Assembly (NCBI GenBank): GCA_030789695.1
Contig: CM061142.1
Location: 160,334,391-160,398,390, forward strand
Length of the DNA: 64,000 nucleotides
Direction: 5' to 3'
Source: Scilla litardierei
Taxonomy: Eukaryota; Streptophyta; Magnoliopsida; Asparagales; Asparagaceae
Notes under the pieces: generated by a model
What the model was told of the DNA's origin: nothing
Databases searched by the model: none
The model's input: the letters and a program-made list of their open reading frames with translations, nothing else
Made by a program: the position numbers and the translations under genes
Shown: in pieces, positions 22,038 through 33,377 of the stretch
How the letters are laid out: each line of letters starts with the position of its first letter
Position numbering within the stretch: the stretch's first letter is position 1

Positions 22038-22047
22038 CTTAAATAGC
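22038..22047 (-). promoter_or_regulatory. TATA-like box of the element C LTR promoter
   Basis: On the minus strand GGGGCTATTTAAGCTC, 84 bp downstream of the last CTCGGCCGAG palindrome. Inferred from sequence only. Confidence 0.5.
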
Positions 22048-22130
22048 CCCAAAAATCGTCTAAAAATCCTGACCAAAACGCCCCTGCACAGCCTGTTTTC
22101 CGCAAATTTCGCTACAGGCAGCGCATCGCA

Positions 22131-22507
22131 CTCGGCCGAGTGACAAAAGTCGCTCGGCCGAGTGAAAACCCTGTCATTTTCCAGTAAGTCGTGGGCTTCA
22201 GGGGTCTTCAGTTCGGGGGCGGCTCGGCCGAGTGAGTTGTCGTCACTCGGCCGATGGCTTCACTTCACTCGGGCGGACGGGATTTACCACTCGGCCGAGT
22301 GGGTCTTCTGAAGCTCAGGTGGCCGAAAAACAGAAACTTCGATATTTTGAAGGGGCTTCGTCTGGGCGCCACTCGGGCGGACGTGGTATCGTCACTCGGC
22401 CGATGTGGTCTCCGTCGCTCGGCCGAGTACACATGGAAATCGTGTCTGAACGGGTCGGCCGAGCAGTGTCTCGCTGGTTGGCCGAGCGACTCCTCCACTC
22501 GGCCGAG
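22131..22507 (-). promoter_or_regulatory. CTCGGCCGAG palindrome cluster upstream of the LTR TATA-like box
   Basis: Exact CTCGGCCGAG at 22131, 22153, 22223, 22290, 22418 and 22498, most within CACTCGGCCGAGTG, plus near-matches (for example at 22245, 22395, 22454 and 22480). The same cluster is in the right LTR (33378-33754). Confidence 0.85.
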
Positions 22508-22804
22508 TGGGACACAAAAAATGCCCAATCTGATTGTTTTGGCCTCCTCGTCGCTCCTGCGACGTCCATTCTTCTTCCGCTCCTCTCCAACAGCAAAATA
22601 CCCCTCGGGGAGGTCGTCGGTGGCCGTCTAGATTGCGCGCATCTCGAGATCACTCCTAATCGCGCCAAATCACCTGAAATGCGACAAAAACAACAAATCG
22701 TGAAAAGCATCGCAATATCGTCGATATATCGTGAAAAACATGATTTGGGCGATCAAAATGGCATGCAAACATGCGGGAAAAGGGTGTAAAATAAGGAGTG
22801 ATCA

Positions 22805-24758
22805 AAATCCCCCAAGCTTGCCTCTTACTCGTCCTCGAGGAAGATAAGTAAAAAAGCGAACCCGGTGGATTCGGAAAACGAAAACGGCGAAAAACGAAAA
22901 AAAATGAAAAACGAAGAAGAATGAAAACGAAATGAAAATAAAGAAAGAAAGAAGCGAAGAGGAAGGATGCTAGATCATTTTCTCAGGACGTGGGTTTCAC
23001 TTACTCTTATAGCATGCACCGAGTGAGAAATACATGTCAAAGAATCTCATTCTGATATCATAGTAGAATAGTGCAAGTAGAAAATAGAAAACCCACGAAC
23101 AACGGTATAATCATGAAAAACGGAATGATTTTAAAATTAACATCGCCTGAATCATCTAAAGCGGTATACAAATCTCAGATCACACACTTTTCAATTGAAC
23201 GCTTTCTATCTGGAGTATAAGAGTATCACATCATAGAATAGAGAGAATAGAAAAGTATGGATTTCATGAAATGAATGCTAGGCTTAGATTTCTGGATTTC
23301 GTAAAGCTAGAAACAATCTCACCGAGTATAGAATATTACTTAGCCTAGGTTGTCGTGCAATGTCAAGTAGTCGCTCTCTCACACATCAATGGATCTCCTC
23401 CCCCAAGCTTATCTATAAGCGTGGTGGCACAAAAATATTTACATCCCCATTTTTATATGGCTCCAAAGGCAAAGAAGAGAAAGAAGAAAGAAAGTAAGCG
23501 AGATGGGATCTTTTATTGAGGATTTTTCCTCTTTTCTCTCTTTTCTCTTTTTTTTTCTTTTTTTTTTTCATATATACAATGATCCCAACTCAAAGAGAGA
23601 TAATGATATACAAGAATGTTCTTCTCTCTTTTATTATATCTTTTTTTTTGGAATAAGAGATTTGGAGCTAGGAATTAATAGCGGGGGAAATGCCATAAAA
23701 TAGAATCACTAAGGGGAGATTCACCAATGATTTTTAAAAGTAGAGAAATGATGTTCAAGATTTGTGGAGAAAGAAATAAATATAACTCTCGGCTCACTCT
23801 ATAAGACATGCACGACAACTTCAGCAGGGTAATCTAATCTACTCAGTTTCGATCACAAAAAAGCTAACTAATCCAGATATATCATAGCTAATCATCATTC
23901 AATCATCCGGAAGTGAAGTGTACAATTCATGCATATAGAAGTGATATAGGAAAAGAAATCAGTACTCCAGATATAGGCATTCAATGCGTGAATCTTGGTG
24001 TGTTTTCTGTGATAGCATACATATAAATATTCAGGCTCAGCTAATAATAAAACTTCATCCATTTTCATGTGGAAAAAGTGTGGGTTACTATTTCTAAATG
24101 CAAAGCAAGTCATAGCATATGATATCGGAAATGAAATCTAAGACACGACAAATATAGCATGCATATAGAATAAGCTAACTCCACGTAGACATCATCACAG
24201 AAAATTCATCTCTAGCATGAGATGAAAAAGGAAAGAAGTAAAGATAAAAGGAAAATAGAACTATGCAATGCGGCACACAGGAAAATAAGAAAAACGTGAT
24301 GCATGGCAAGATAAAGGAAAAATAATGAAAAATAGGTGCAAAAGTGAAAAACGGTGTGAAAAACTGAAAATAAAGGTGGCTAAACGAAAAAGAAAGTGAG
24401 GACTCACTCCCCCAAGCTAAACGGCACAGTGTCCTCAATGTGCAAAGTGTGGCACACAGAGAGACAAGTAATGAGAGGTGCAAGTGAGGATGCATGCATG
24501 ATGGAAAGAAAAAAGATAATAAAAGGAAAAATAAAGAAGTGAAAATATGATGCGGATATGATGCATGCACAGATATGAGTGATACGAGTGTATATGTGTC
24601 ACCGAAAAGCTCTCCCTCTCTCCCAAAAAAGATATATAGAGATACGGCATAATGAGAAACCCAAAATAAGTGAGGGGAGGGGGGTGGACAAAAAGACATC
24701 AGGACCCAGCAGAAACAGGCAGCACAACGGCAAAAGGAATCGATGGCATCAAGGGTGC
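22805..24758 (-). other. Element C 3' untranslated region with repeated polypurine tracts
   Basis: About 1.9 kb, AT-rich, without credible genes. The true tract abuts the LTR (22806-22820, sense AAGCTTGGGGGATT). Near-copies lie at 23399-23411 (ATAAGCTTGGGGGAGG in sense) and 24407-24418 (TAGCTTGGGGGAGTG). Long T/C-rich runs occur near 23520-23660. The minus frame 24175-24699 is low-complexity and not credible. Confidence 0.7.
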
Positions 24759-26959
24759 CTAGGAAGGTGGTGCTGCGCCGTCTCCGTCCTGAGGCGGAGG
24801 TGGTGGTGGTGGTGGTGTGGGCTGCTGAGCTGGGGTGAGGGTGTAAGTGGAAGCAGGTCTAGTGTGTGTGGAAGTGTGTGTGGGAACCTGCTGGGTGGGT
24901 GGGGGTACGCGTGGGAGACGCTCCAGAACCTGTGTAAGGCAGTAGTGGATCTGGGGGATCAGCTCGAAGCGTCCAGCCATCACAGAGACGGTGGAGGACA
25001 GGGTCCTAAGGTCTCCTCTAAGACCACTCACCGCCACCTCAAGAGCACGTATGCTCTGCAGTACAGTGTCGGGTGGGGGTGGTGCAGAGGGACGCACCTG
25101 TCGGGGCTGCGAAGGGCGAGGCTGGCGTACGCGAGTGGAGTATGTAACGGGCTCAGCAGGGAAGGGGACGAAGGGTGCCGCGCCTGGAAATGTGGTCCGG
25201 GCCTCGGTGGAGGCCGGGGCGGGCGGTGAGAAGTGGAGGCAGCGGCAGCAAAAGAAGCGTGCAAAGGTGGCAACGAGGTGGCAAGAGAGGTCAGTGGCCC
25301 AGAAGTGTGGACAGACGCCACGACGCTCTCGGAGAATACGGCGGCTGTGGAGACAGAGGACTCTACCGCTGGGGTGGAAGTGTGTGTACCAAAAGGCGCA
25401 ATCCCAGCGGAGATCATGCTAGCCATGGTCTCCACGACCGCGGCGAACGAGGGCTCTCCACTCTCAACAAAGGTCTGCGGGCGCTCGGGGAGTGCAGAGC
25501 AAAGAGGCTCGACAGACAGAGGGCCGGAGGTGGCAGCGGGAGTGGTGGGGACAGCCTCGGAAGTGGTGACAGTGGTGGAAGTGGGCTCAGCAAGAGTACT
25601 CTCGACACTGGCAGAGGTGGGGACAGAAGTGTCAGGAGCAGCAGAAACGTCAGGAACAGGCTGAGGGGCCACAGGGTCGACAGGGTCGGCAGCAGGCTCG
25701 GCAGGGTGTGCAGCAGGGTCTGCGGGGGCAGCCTGGGCAGCGTGGGCAGCGTGGGCCTGCTCGGCCTCCTCGGCCTTGAGCACGTAGGCGGCGGGGATGA
25801 GGACATCCATCGCCGGAATCCAGTCAACGTGGGCTGGTGCAATCAGAGTCTGAGCAGGGCTCGGGAGAATCATGTAATCGGCCCCATAGGGGCCGTGCAA
25901 CCAGACCCAGTGACGCTCACCATGCGGACGAAGCATCTTCATCCGGGCCATAACGTCTATCGACAGAAAAGTGGGGCCCGGGACGCGTCGCAAGTCGTCG
26001 GGGAAGTCCTCGCCGGTCATAAGAGCCAGTAAGGTAATCAGGCCGCCGCAGCATATCGGTGAGCGAGCGCCCACCGACATAATGATACGGTCTAGAAACC
26101 AAGCCCCAATGTCGATCACGGCGGCGGGGACAAGCTCGTGTCCATCCCTAGATAGAGCTCTGGGACGTGTCATCGCATAGAGCATGTAGAGCTCTGGCGT
26201 AGACATCGTGCCCGGCTCATATCTGGCCAGAAAGGTAGTCGCCATAAGGCGTTGGGCAATACGTAGGCAGGGGTGGACAATGGCCGAGGCCTTGGCCCTA
26301 CTAGGGTCAAAGGCGGCGTGGTGGCCTGTAATCCGGGCCCAGAAGGCGCCGGCGTCGAAAGAAGGTGGGGGGATGTGGGTAGGGCCGTAACCGCGATCGG
26401 CACCGGGGACGGCGGGCCATGAGAAAAATGCTCTCATCATATCGAGAGTGACCTGGCACTCTCGATCCATGAACCGGAATGAGCATCCCTCATCGGTCCG
26501 GGCGATCGAACTCAAAACCTCAAGTGTCGGACGGGTAAAAGTATCCGTCGACACCTGAAGGAAGTCGCGCCAACCCACGTTGTCGTACAACGTGAGTATC
26601 CCCTCAAGTAACCCCAGGCGTCCTAGGTCAGCGAGGTGTGCAAACCTGGAGGGTACGATCGAGCGCTGGGAGATACGGTCGAAGACGGTGCGGTGTGCAT
26701 CGTCTCGGAACGTAATCCCGAGCGGCCCAACCAGTGGAGCCGGTGGTGGTGGCTGTGGATCGGCGGGGAGAGGCTGTGCGGGCTGTGGGTGCACTGCAGG
26801 CTGTGCGGGGTGTGCGGGGCCTGCAGGCTGTGCTGGGTGGACGGCGTGTGTGGGGGAAGGAGGAGGAGACTCTTCCGCCTTGTGGGCGGGGCCGGCGTCA
26901 TCCGACCTCTTCCGCTTAGCAGAAGGTCTCCTCGTCCGAGGCCGTGTCCGGGGCGGCAT
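24759..26959 (-). CDS. ATHILA-like 3' ORF of element C (env position), frameshifted near its C-terminus
   Basis: The frame is open from an ATG at 26959 to 25028; reading further upstream needs a non-ATG start, so I take 26959. The N-terminus has a basic nuclear-localisation-type patch (RPRTRRPSAKRKR) and a Pro/Ala/His-rich repeat stretch. The core (about residues 90-390) includes GWRDFLQVSTDTFTRPTLEV, ASAIVHPCLRIAQRLMATTF and MSTPELYMLYAM, which I recognise as like the ATHILA ORF-1 family (PF03078). A second Ala/Pro-rich stretch follows. Near 25190-25240 the coding signal moves to another frame, where 24759-25097 encodes a helical segment (TVLQSIRALEVAVSGLRGDL) and a Pro-rich tail. One indel therefore separates body and tail. 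No transmembrane segment is evident, so an envelope role is not supported. Function unknown. Confidence 0.75.
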
Positions 26960-27500
26960 ATCGGCCCCGAGCGCGCCGAAAAGTGAAAAAGTGCGGCGTG
27001 TGCAAAAAGAGTGGAAAGAGTGTACCAAAACACGTCGCGAGTGCTAAGCGGTGGAAGCGTGCGAAGTCCGCGCCTCCACGAAGTCCGAAACAGCCCGTAG
27101 GAGCTCCCCTGGCCTCCCCTAAGCTCCAATAAACAACCTGCGCGTGAAAAAGCGATATCAGCGAGTAATAATCAAAATGTATGGAGCAATAGGGGTATAA
27201 TGGATAGATATAGAAATTGATTTGGGTTAGGGGGGCGTTTAGCACATGGATCCTCAAAAAAATACACGAAAAGAGGAGAAAACGGTGAAAATAAGCGAAC
27301 CGGAGGTGATCGGAGACGGGGCTGCCGGCGGCGACTCGGGCGGGGTCCGGCGACGGTCGGCCGGTGGTGGCAGGCCGAGCGGCGGCGCGCGCGGGCTTGG
27401 TCGGGCGAGTGGGGGTGAGAACGAAGCGAGTTCGGGCGAGGGTAGGCGAGGGGGCGCGGGCGGATTTGGGAATTTTCGATTTCGAAATCCGCGCCCCCTT
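26960..27500 (-). other. GC-rich leader of the element C 3' ORF
   Basis: About 540 bp between the internal TATA-like box and the ATG at 26959. GC-rich, with repeated GGGCGAG/GGCGGC motifs. No credible separate gene. Confidence 0.5.
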
Positions 27501-27505
27501 CGTCA

Positions 27506-27516
27506 CTTATATAATA
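27506..27516 (-). promoter_or_regulatory. Internal TATA-like box upstream of the 3' ORF of element C
   Basis: On the minus strand CTATTATATAAGTG, about 12 bp downstream of the last palindrome in the internal cluster and about 550 bp upstream of the ORF start. The arrangement parallels the LTR promoter. Inference only. Confidence 0.5.
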
Positions 27517-27527
27517 GAAAGTTACGA

Positions 27528-27850
27528 CTCGGCCGAGTGACGTGGTCACTCGGCCGAGCGAGGCAATAGAAATTTTCTCCCCGATATCGCTTCGGCCGAG
27601 TGGCTCTGCCAGCCTCGGCCGAGTGGAGTAATTCCATTCGACCGAGTGACTCAAGCTACTCGGCATGACTCGCCCTAGGAGGGTATCCGTTTTACTCGGC
27701 CGAGTGAATATATATACTCGGCCGAGTAGCAGTTATATCGAAATCAAGAAAATAAACAGAGAGTTGGGTTCAGCAGACTTCCCTCGTTCGTGAGCGGCTC
27801 GGCCGGACGAACTTGTGTACTCGGCCGAGTGACTAGTATACTCAGCCGAG
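27528..27850 (-). promoter_or_regulatory. Internal CTCGGCCGAG palindrome cluster between pol and the 3' ORF
   Basis: Exact copies at 27528, 27549, 27614, 27695, 27717 and 27820, with near-matches at 27591, 27797 and 27841. Same motif as in the LTR, here directly upstream of a TATA-like box. Confidence 0.85.
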
Positions 27851-28179
27851 TGAGCCTTAATTTCTGCTGTTTATCTTCGTTTTGGCTCTAAACTCCGTCT
27901 TTCTTTCTCCAGTCGATTTCCTCCTCCTCCTAAGCGTCGAACACCTTCTTGGGGCGCTCCTCATCGTCTCGTTCATCCTCCTCATGATGATCTACCTATC
28001 TTCTCTCCTGTCAAGAAAAATAGGACCCGTTATCACAAAATTTTTGGTCGGATGACTCAAAACACTAAAAGTCTAAAAAACGAGAATAAAGAAAAAGTAA
28101 AAATGAAGCAAAAACCGTCGGGTTGCCTCCCGACAAGCGCTCGTTTTAGGTCGTGAGCTCGACCCCCTATAATTTTCAA
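27851..28179 (-). other. Non-coding gap after pol in element C
   Basis: About 330 bp with C/T-rich sequence and no coding signal, between the pol stop and the internal palindrome cluster. Confidence 0.6.
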
Positions 28180-31100
28180 TCAATGCGGGATGTTTGGTGC
28201 ATATGAGATGCACCCGTCAAACTTGCCGGGGAGCGCGCTTGGATTCGAACGTGGCGGCGTAGCGTTCTCCCGCGGTGGTCTCCTATCTCGAATAGTGTTG
28301 GTGGGAGGTTCCCCCAAGCTAGCATTTGCCCCGGTCAACGGCTTAACCGGCGATGCCGATTTCCGTGCCGGCGGAGCTTTCTTTGGAGACTTTAATTTCG
28401 AGAGCTTGCAGAGCTCTCGAATCCTCGCGACATCAGCGTCGCCTTCATCTTCATCAGCGGAGAAGTCGGGGGAATCGTCTTCAATCTTTTCATCTTGGCC
28501 TAAATCCGGGCCTTCATCAAATTCTTCATCAAAAAGGGCACCAATTGAGTGAGGAATCGCCTCCTCTATCACCTCATCAAGGAGGTCCATGTAATCATCC
28601 GACCGCTCTTTAAGCAAATATACTCTATTGGTTTCGCCCGTCGGGATCCCCTCGGAATAGTGCTTGAGCCTTTGGCCATTTACTTTGAATGTGGTACCAT
28701 CCTTGCTTTCCAACTCGAAAGCTCCTCCCGGTTGTATGTGCTTGATGGTGAAAGGTCCCGACCAACGTGACCTCAACTTACCGGGAAATAGTCGGAGTCG
28801 GGAATTGTAGAGCAAGACCTTGTCTCCCAGCTTGAAGTCCGTGACAGTTATGCGGGCATCGTGGAAAATCTTGGTCCTTTCCTTGTAAATTCTCGAGCTC
28901 TCATAGGCGTCTCTCCTTATTTCATCAAGTTCGTTGATGTCCAAGAGTCGCCTCACCGCCGCACTCTTATAATCGTAGTTAAAGGTCTTGATGGCCCAAT
29001 ATGCGTGGTGTTCCAACTCTACCGGCAAGTGGCAAGCCTTCCCATAAACTAGGCGGAACGGTGTGGTACCGATGGGGGTGCGAAAGGCCGTGCGATAGGC
29101 CCATAGAGCATCGTTTAACTTCATTGACCAATCCTTTCTAGACCGATCCACGGTTTTCTCGAGAATTTGCTTGATTTCTCTATTTGAGACTTCTACTTGG
29201 CCGCTTGTCTGGGGGTGATAAGCCATCCCAACTCTATGATTTACCCCGTACTTCTTTAGCATGGCTTCAAACTTGTTCTCTATGAAGTGGCTTCCCCCGT
29301 CGCTTATCAAGGTACGCGGCACTCCAAAGCGCGGAAAGATATTTTGCTTGAAGAATTTGGAGACGACCCTTGCATCATTAGTAGGGGTGGCAATAGCTTC
29401 CACCCATTTGGAGACATAGTCAACGGCCAATAGGATGTACTTGTTGCCATTGCTCGACGGAAAAGGCCCCATGAAGTCTACTCCCCAACAATCAAAAAGC
29501 TCAATCTCCTGGATGGGTCTCATCGGCATCTCATTGCGCTTGGAGATATTCCCGGTCCGTTGACATCTATCGCAACCCTTCACAAAAGCGTGGGTGTCTT
29601 TAAACATTGTGGGCCAGAAGAATCCGCTCTGCAAGATCTTAGCAGTTGTTTTAGAGGCGGCATGATGTCCCCCGCATGGTAGACCGTGGCAATGCAAGAT
29701 GATAGACGTTGCCTCCTCTTTAGAAACACACCTACGAATGACACTATCTTTGCATATCTTGAAAAGGTAAGGATCTTCCCAAAAATAGCTACGGACCTCA
29801 TGCATAAATCTCCTCTTTTGTTGCGTGGACATCCCATGCAGTTTGATTCCGCACGCCAAGTAGTTGACGAAGTCCGCGTACCAAGGTACTTCCTCGGCCC
29901 TTACCGCATATAGCCTCTCATCAACAAATGTGTCGTCAATAGGTAAGCTCTCATCCTCCTTGTCGCGAATGAGCCTAGATAAATGATCCGCCACGACATT
30001 GTCTGTACCCTTCTTATCTCTGATCTCTAGGTCGAATTCTTGCAACAAGAGTATCCACCTAATCAACCGGGGTTTGGCCTCCTTCTTGTTTAAAAGATAC
30101 TTCAATGCCACATGGTCGGTGTGGACAATCACCCTGGAACCGAGGAGGTAGGAGCGAAACTTCTCTATGGAATAGACGACCGCTAGAAGCTCCTTTTCGG
30201 TAGTTGTGTAGTTTTTCTGCGCGTCATCCAATGTCTTGCTTGCGTAGTATATCGCATGAAGCTTCCTATCTTTCCTTTGTCCCAATACCGCTCCAATGGC
30301 TTGGTCGCTAGCATCGCACATTAGCTCAAAAGGGAGGCTCCAATCCGGCGGTTGAATGATGGGCGCTGAGACTAGCGCTTCCTTCAAGGTGTTGAAAGCT
30401 TGCAAGCATTCTCCTGAAAAGTCAAAAGGAACATCTTTAGCGAGTAAGGAAGTAAGTGGTCGGGCAATCGAGGCGAAATCCTTAATGAAGCGGCGGTAAA
30501 ACCCCGCGTGACCAAGGAAGCCTCTAATGCCCTTGACATTAATAGGAGGAGGAAGTTTTTCGATTACCTCAATTTTAGCTTTATCTACCTCGATTCCTCT
30601 TGAGGAAACAAGATGTCCGAGAACTATACCTTCCGTGACCATGAAGTGACACTTCTCCCAATTGAGAGTGAGATTGTTTTGTTGGCACCTTTTTAGGACT
30701 TTAGTGAGATTTTCCAAGCAAGAGTCAAACTCACTTCCATAAACCGAGAAATCATCCATAAAAACTTCCATAATATTTTCATTATAATCGGAAAATATGG
30801 ATGTCATACATCTTTGAAAAGTGGCGGGAGCATTACAAAGGCCGAACGGCATCCTACGGTATGCGTAGGTGCCATAGGGACAAGTGAAAGTTGTCTTTTC
30901 TTGGTCATCTTCGTGCAAAGGGATTTGGAAGAAACCCGAATACCCGTCTAGATAGCAAAAGTATTTATGGTTCGCGAGGCGTTCAAGCATTTGATCGATG
31001 AATGGCAATGGGTAATGGTCCTTTCGGGTGGCTTTATTGAGTCTCCTATAGTCAATGCACATTCGCCATCCCGTGACAGTGCGCGTGGATATTGGCTCAC

Positions 31101-32061
31101 CTTTGTCATTTTTTATGACAGTCATCCCTCCTTTCTTGGGGACGACGTGGACGGGGCTAACCCATCTACTGTCAGAGATAGGATAAATTATACCGGCTTC
31201 AAGCAATTTCAGGATTTCCTTTTTAACCACCTCCTTCATGTTCGGGTTCAACCGCCTTTGAGGCTCTATGGAGGTGGCTTCGGCATCCTCCAAATGGATC
31301 CGATGTGTGCAAAGCCTAGGGCTTATTCCTTTTAGATCGGAAATAGTGTATCCCAAGACATCTTTGTGGCTCCTAAGGACGTCTAGGAGTTTTTCAAGTT
31401 GATCTTGTGTGAGGTGGGAATTGACTATCACCGGAAAAGTCAATTTATTACCCAAAAAGGCATACCTTAGATTCGGCGGTAATTGTTTAAGCTCTACCTG
31501 AGGTGGCGCTGCTCCTTCCGCTTTATCAGCTCGCATGAATTCGGCTTCTTCCTCGTCATCCGGGTTTAGCTCATGTTCAGGTGGCATGCTTTCTTGTGAC
31601 GAGTCGGACTCGCTACTTAGTGAGGATGAGGCATCGAAGTAGGCGCCCTCTGATTCAGTGCTAGCATCGCCAAAACCTTCACTCTGCTCCAGTTCGTACC
31701 TGGAATCAAGAAACACATCAGACGATTCATAAAAACAAGAGTGAGCGTCATAAAGTGTAACACCCGGAATGTCGGTTTGCTCGAAGGGTTTTTCGGGAGC
31801 ATAGTGCTCTTCGACATTTGCTCTATTGTCTTCGAAATACAATTTGTCGTCGACCACGTCAACTCTGACATTGCCTCCGATAGTCCCTTCCGGGGAGATT
31901 TGGTCCATCACAAAGCTAGCAAATAGTTGTTCGTCGGGGTCCTTGATATTGATAGCAAATGCTCCGGTAGTGTGGACCTCGTCGACAAGCTCCTTAAGGA
32001 GGTCTGTGAAGGAGACATAGTCTTCTCGACTGAGTTCTATTGTTGGCGTTGCATCCCCCAT
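28180..32061 (-). CDS. pol: Element C Pol: reverse transcriptase, RNase H, integrase (about 1293 aa, intact, no Gag/protease)
   Basis: I chose the ATG at 32061 because the eight upstream codons open with TTG. The first 190 or so residues are acidic and unlike Gag or protease. RT follows ([13 protein letters not shown], then [43 protein letters not shown] and catalytic FMDDFSVYG), then RNase H ([36 protein letters not shown]). Integrase has its zinc-binding His/Cys block ([20 protein letters not shown]) and the DDE residues in [22 protein letters not shown] and [13 protein letters not shown]. The C-terminal tail is acidic then Lys/Pro-rich. YLDGYSG is typical of Athila. The frame has no break. 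Gag must come from elsewhere. Confidence 0.95.
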   Translation of the reverse strand: MGDATPTIELSREDYVSFTDLLKELVDEVHTTGAFAINIKDPDEQLFASFVMDQISPEGTIGGNVRVDVVDDKLYFEDNRANVEEHYAPEKPFEQTDIPGVTLYDAHSCFYESSDVFLDSRYELEQSEGFGDASTESEGAYFDASSSLSSESDSSQESMPPEHELNPDDEEEAEFMRADKAEGAAPPQVELKQLPPNLRYAFLGNKLTFPVIVNSHLTQDQLEKLLDVLRSHKDVLGYTISDLKGISPRLCTHRIHLEDAEATSIEPQRRLNPNMKEVVKKEILKLLEAGIIYPISDSRWVSPVHVVPKKGGMTVIKNDKGEPISTRTVTGWRMCIDYRRLNKATRKDHYPLPFIDQMLERLANHKYFCYLDGYSGFFQIPLHEDDQEKTTFTCPYGTYAYRRMPFGLCNAPATFQRCMTSIFSDYNENIMEVFMDDFSVYGSEFDSCLENLTKVLKRCQQNNLTLNWEKCHFMVTEGIVLGHLVSSRGIEVDKAKIEVIEKLPPPINVKGIRGFLGHAGFYRRFIKDFASIARPLTSLLAKDVPFDFSGECLQAFNTLKEALVSAPIIQPPDWSLPFELMCDASDQAIGAVLGQRKDRKLHAIYYASKTLDDAQKNYTTTEKELLAVVYSIEKFRSYLLGSRVIVHTDHVALKYLLNKKEAKPRLIRWILLLQEFDLEIRDKKGTDNVVADHLSRLIRDKEDESLPIDDTFVDERLYAVRAEEVPWYADFVNYLACGIKLHGMSTQQKRRFMHEVRSYFWEDPYLFKICKDSVIRRCVSKEEATSIILHCHGLPCGGHHAASKTTAKILQSGFFWPTMFKDTHAFVKGCDRCQRTGNISKRNEMPMRPIQEIELFDCWGVDFMGPFPSSNGNKYILLAVDYVSKWVEAIATPTNDARVVSKFFKQNIFPRFGVPRTLISDGGSHFIENKFEAMLKKYGVNHRVGMAYHPQTSGQVEVSNREIKQILEKTVDRSRKDWSMKLNDALWAYRTAFRTPIGTTPFRLVYGKACHLPVELEHHAYWAIKTFNYDYKSAAVRRLLDINELDEIRRDAYESSRIYKERTKIFHDARITVTDFKLGDKVLLYNSRLRLFPGKLRSRWSGPFTIKHIQPGGAFELESKDGTTFKVNGQRLKHYSEGIPTGETNRVYLLKERSDDYMDLLDEVIEEAIPHSIGALFDEEFDEGPDLGQDEKIEDDSPDFSADEDEGDADVARIRELCKLSKLKSPKKAPPARKSASPVKPLTGANASLGEPPTNTIRDRRPPRENATPPRSNPSALPGKFDGCISYAPNIPH

Positions 32062-32207
32062 CCTCCCTGTTAAGATCTTATGCAAAATACGGGGAGAATA
32101 TGCAAATAGGGCTACGAAGGAAGTTAGGATAAGATAGAGAGGGAAGTAAAGGAGGAAAGTAAGAAGAAATAACCGGGTGGTCGGTGCCGAGCACCGTCAA
32201 AATGCCC
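32062..32207 (-). other. Short leader of element C where gag should be
   Basis: Only about 146 bp separate the primer-binding site from the pol ATG. Athila relatives carry gag and protease here (about 2 kb or more). No gag motif present. Confidence 0.75.
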
Positions 32208-32225
32208 TCCCCGGCAACGGCGCCA
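32208..32225 (-). other. Primer-binding site for tRNA-Asp (element C)
   Basis: The plus strand TCCCCGGCAACGGCGCCA equals the 3' end of plant tRNA-Asp including CCA. It lies 6 bp from the LTR edge at 32232. This primer is usual for Athila/Tat elements. Confidence 0.9.
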
Positions 32226-32594
32226 AAAACTTGATCGCGCCCCGGATACACGTCCCGGGACGACGGTTGTAGTTTTACCGCAAGCGCACGGTATGGTGGC
32301 GAGCGGGTATCGAACACAGGGAGGACGAATGACCGTGCTTGCTCCTGATCAACCTGGCTATTTAGGAACAGAGATAATTGCCTTGGGCGATCCTGTCACA
32401 ATCGTCAGACAAATTTGCGAAATATCAAATCAAATAAAGAACGTCTAGGGAAAGGGGAATCCCCACTACTCACCGTATTTCATAAATGTGGTTCACCGGT
32501 ATCGAAATCGCTAGAATGAGAATTTGGATGAACTAGTTGCAACTAAATGTGGAACCAAGCTCACGCTCTCGCGCTGTTGCCGGTCTATAGCTAT

Positions 32595-32898
32595 CCTAGG
32601 TTTGGGTCCAATCTCTTGCAAACCCTAGCCTAGGGAAGCTAGCATTAGGATCAACATCATCGTCCAATTGCGCACCGAGCCCAATCTCTTGCAAACTCGG
32701 TCCACAATCTAAATTAGGATAGTTCCTACCCGTCCAATCTCTTGCAAACGGGTATCGGCACGGAATTGCAACCGGAGGTCCTAGTATCGGTCCAATCTCT
32801 TGCAAACCGATACTTCGAAAATCCGACTCCAACCCAATTCGGATTTCTAGGGCTTCCTATCAAATTGGGATCCAATCTCTTGCAAATCCCAATTGATA
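32595..32898 (-). repeat. Five stem-loop array with shared 14-nt loop (right LTR of C)
   Basis: Copy of 21348-21651. The loop CCAATCTCTTGCAA occurs at 32608, 32681, 32734, 32792 and 32872 with the same five stems. Confidence 0.92.
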
Positions 32899-33377
32899 TG
32901 AATACCTAGCTATCCGTAGTAATTCGATCCCAATCTAATCCCTAATAACAATCCTAGCTCAATTTCTACCAATTCAACACAAATAGGAAATAGGGCTTGT
33001 AGGGTTCATCCCCACGCCCCGAGACGTGGAGACTACTCACAAATCATAGCAATAGCACAAAAATAATCAATGAAATAGGCAATGGAATTCATCACAACAA
33101 TGATATAAACAATAAAAATAGAGTTTTTGGGGAAGAGAAATGCAAACCAATGTAGATCTTCAATTAATCCAACAAAAATCCAAGTTTTTCTCTTCTCCAA
33201 TCACAATTAATAAAGCTAAAAACTAGACTCAAAAAGCTGCAAAAAATCTGAGAGATAGCCCCCAAAACTAGGGTAAAAACAGAGCTTAAATAGCCCCAAA
33301 AATCGTCTAAAAATCCTGACCAAAACGCCCCTGCACAGCCTGTTTTCCGCAAATTTCGCTACAGGCAGCGCATCGCA

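Larger units (their letters stand above)
20985..22804 (-). repeat. Element C left LTR (3' LTR in element sense), 1820 bp
   Basis: Matches 32232-33806 plus 42134-42378. In element sense it reads: palindrome cluster (22507-22131), TATA-like box (22038-22047), then a five-hairpin array (21651-21348) downstream of the presumed transcription start. Frames at 21349-21585 and 22232-22789 are read-through of these repeats. Confidence 0.93.

Noticed and set aside
22232..22789. Plus frame of 185 residues (and 33479-33811)
   Set aside because: Read-through of the CTCGGCCGAG cluster in element C's LTR, opposite to element sense.
24175..24699. Minus frame of 174 residues, Phe/Ser/His-rich
   Set aside because: Low-complexity T/C-rich 3' untranslated region of element C, no domain, not seen to be conserved.
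25175..26032. Plus frame of 285 residues opposite the 3' ORF
   Set aside because: Shadow of the GC-rich real ORF on the other strand; Gly/Arg-rich, no domain.
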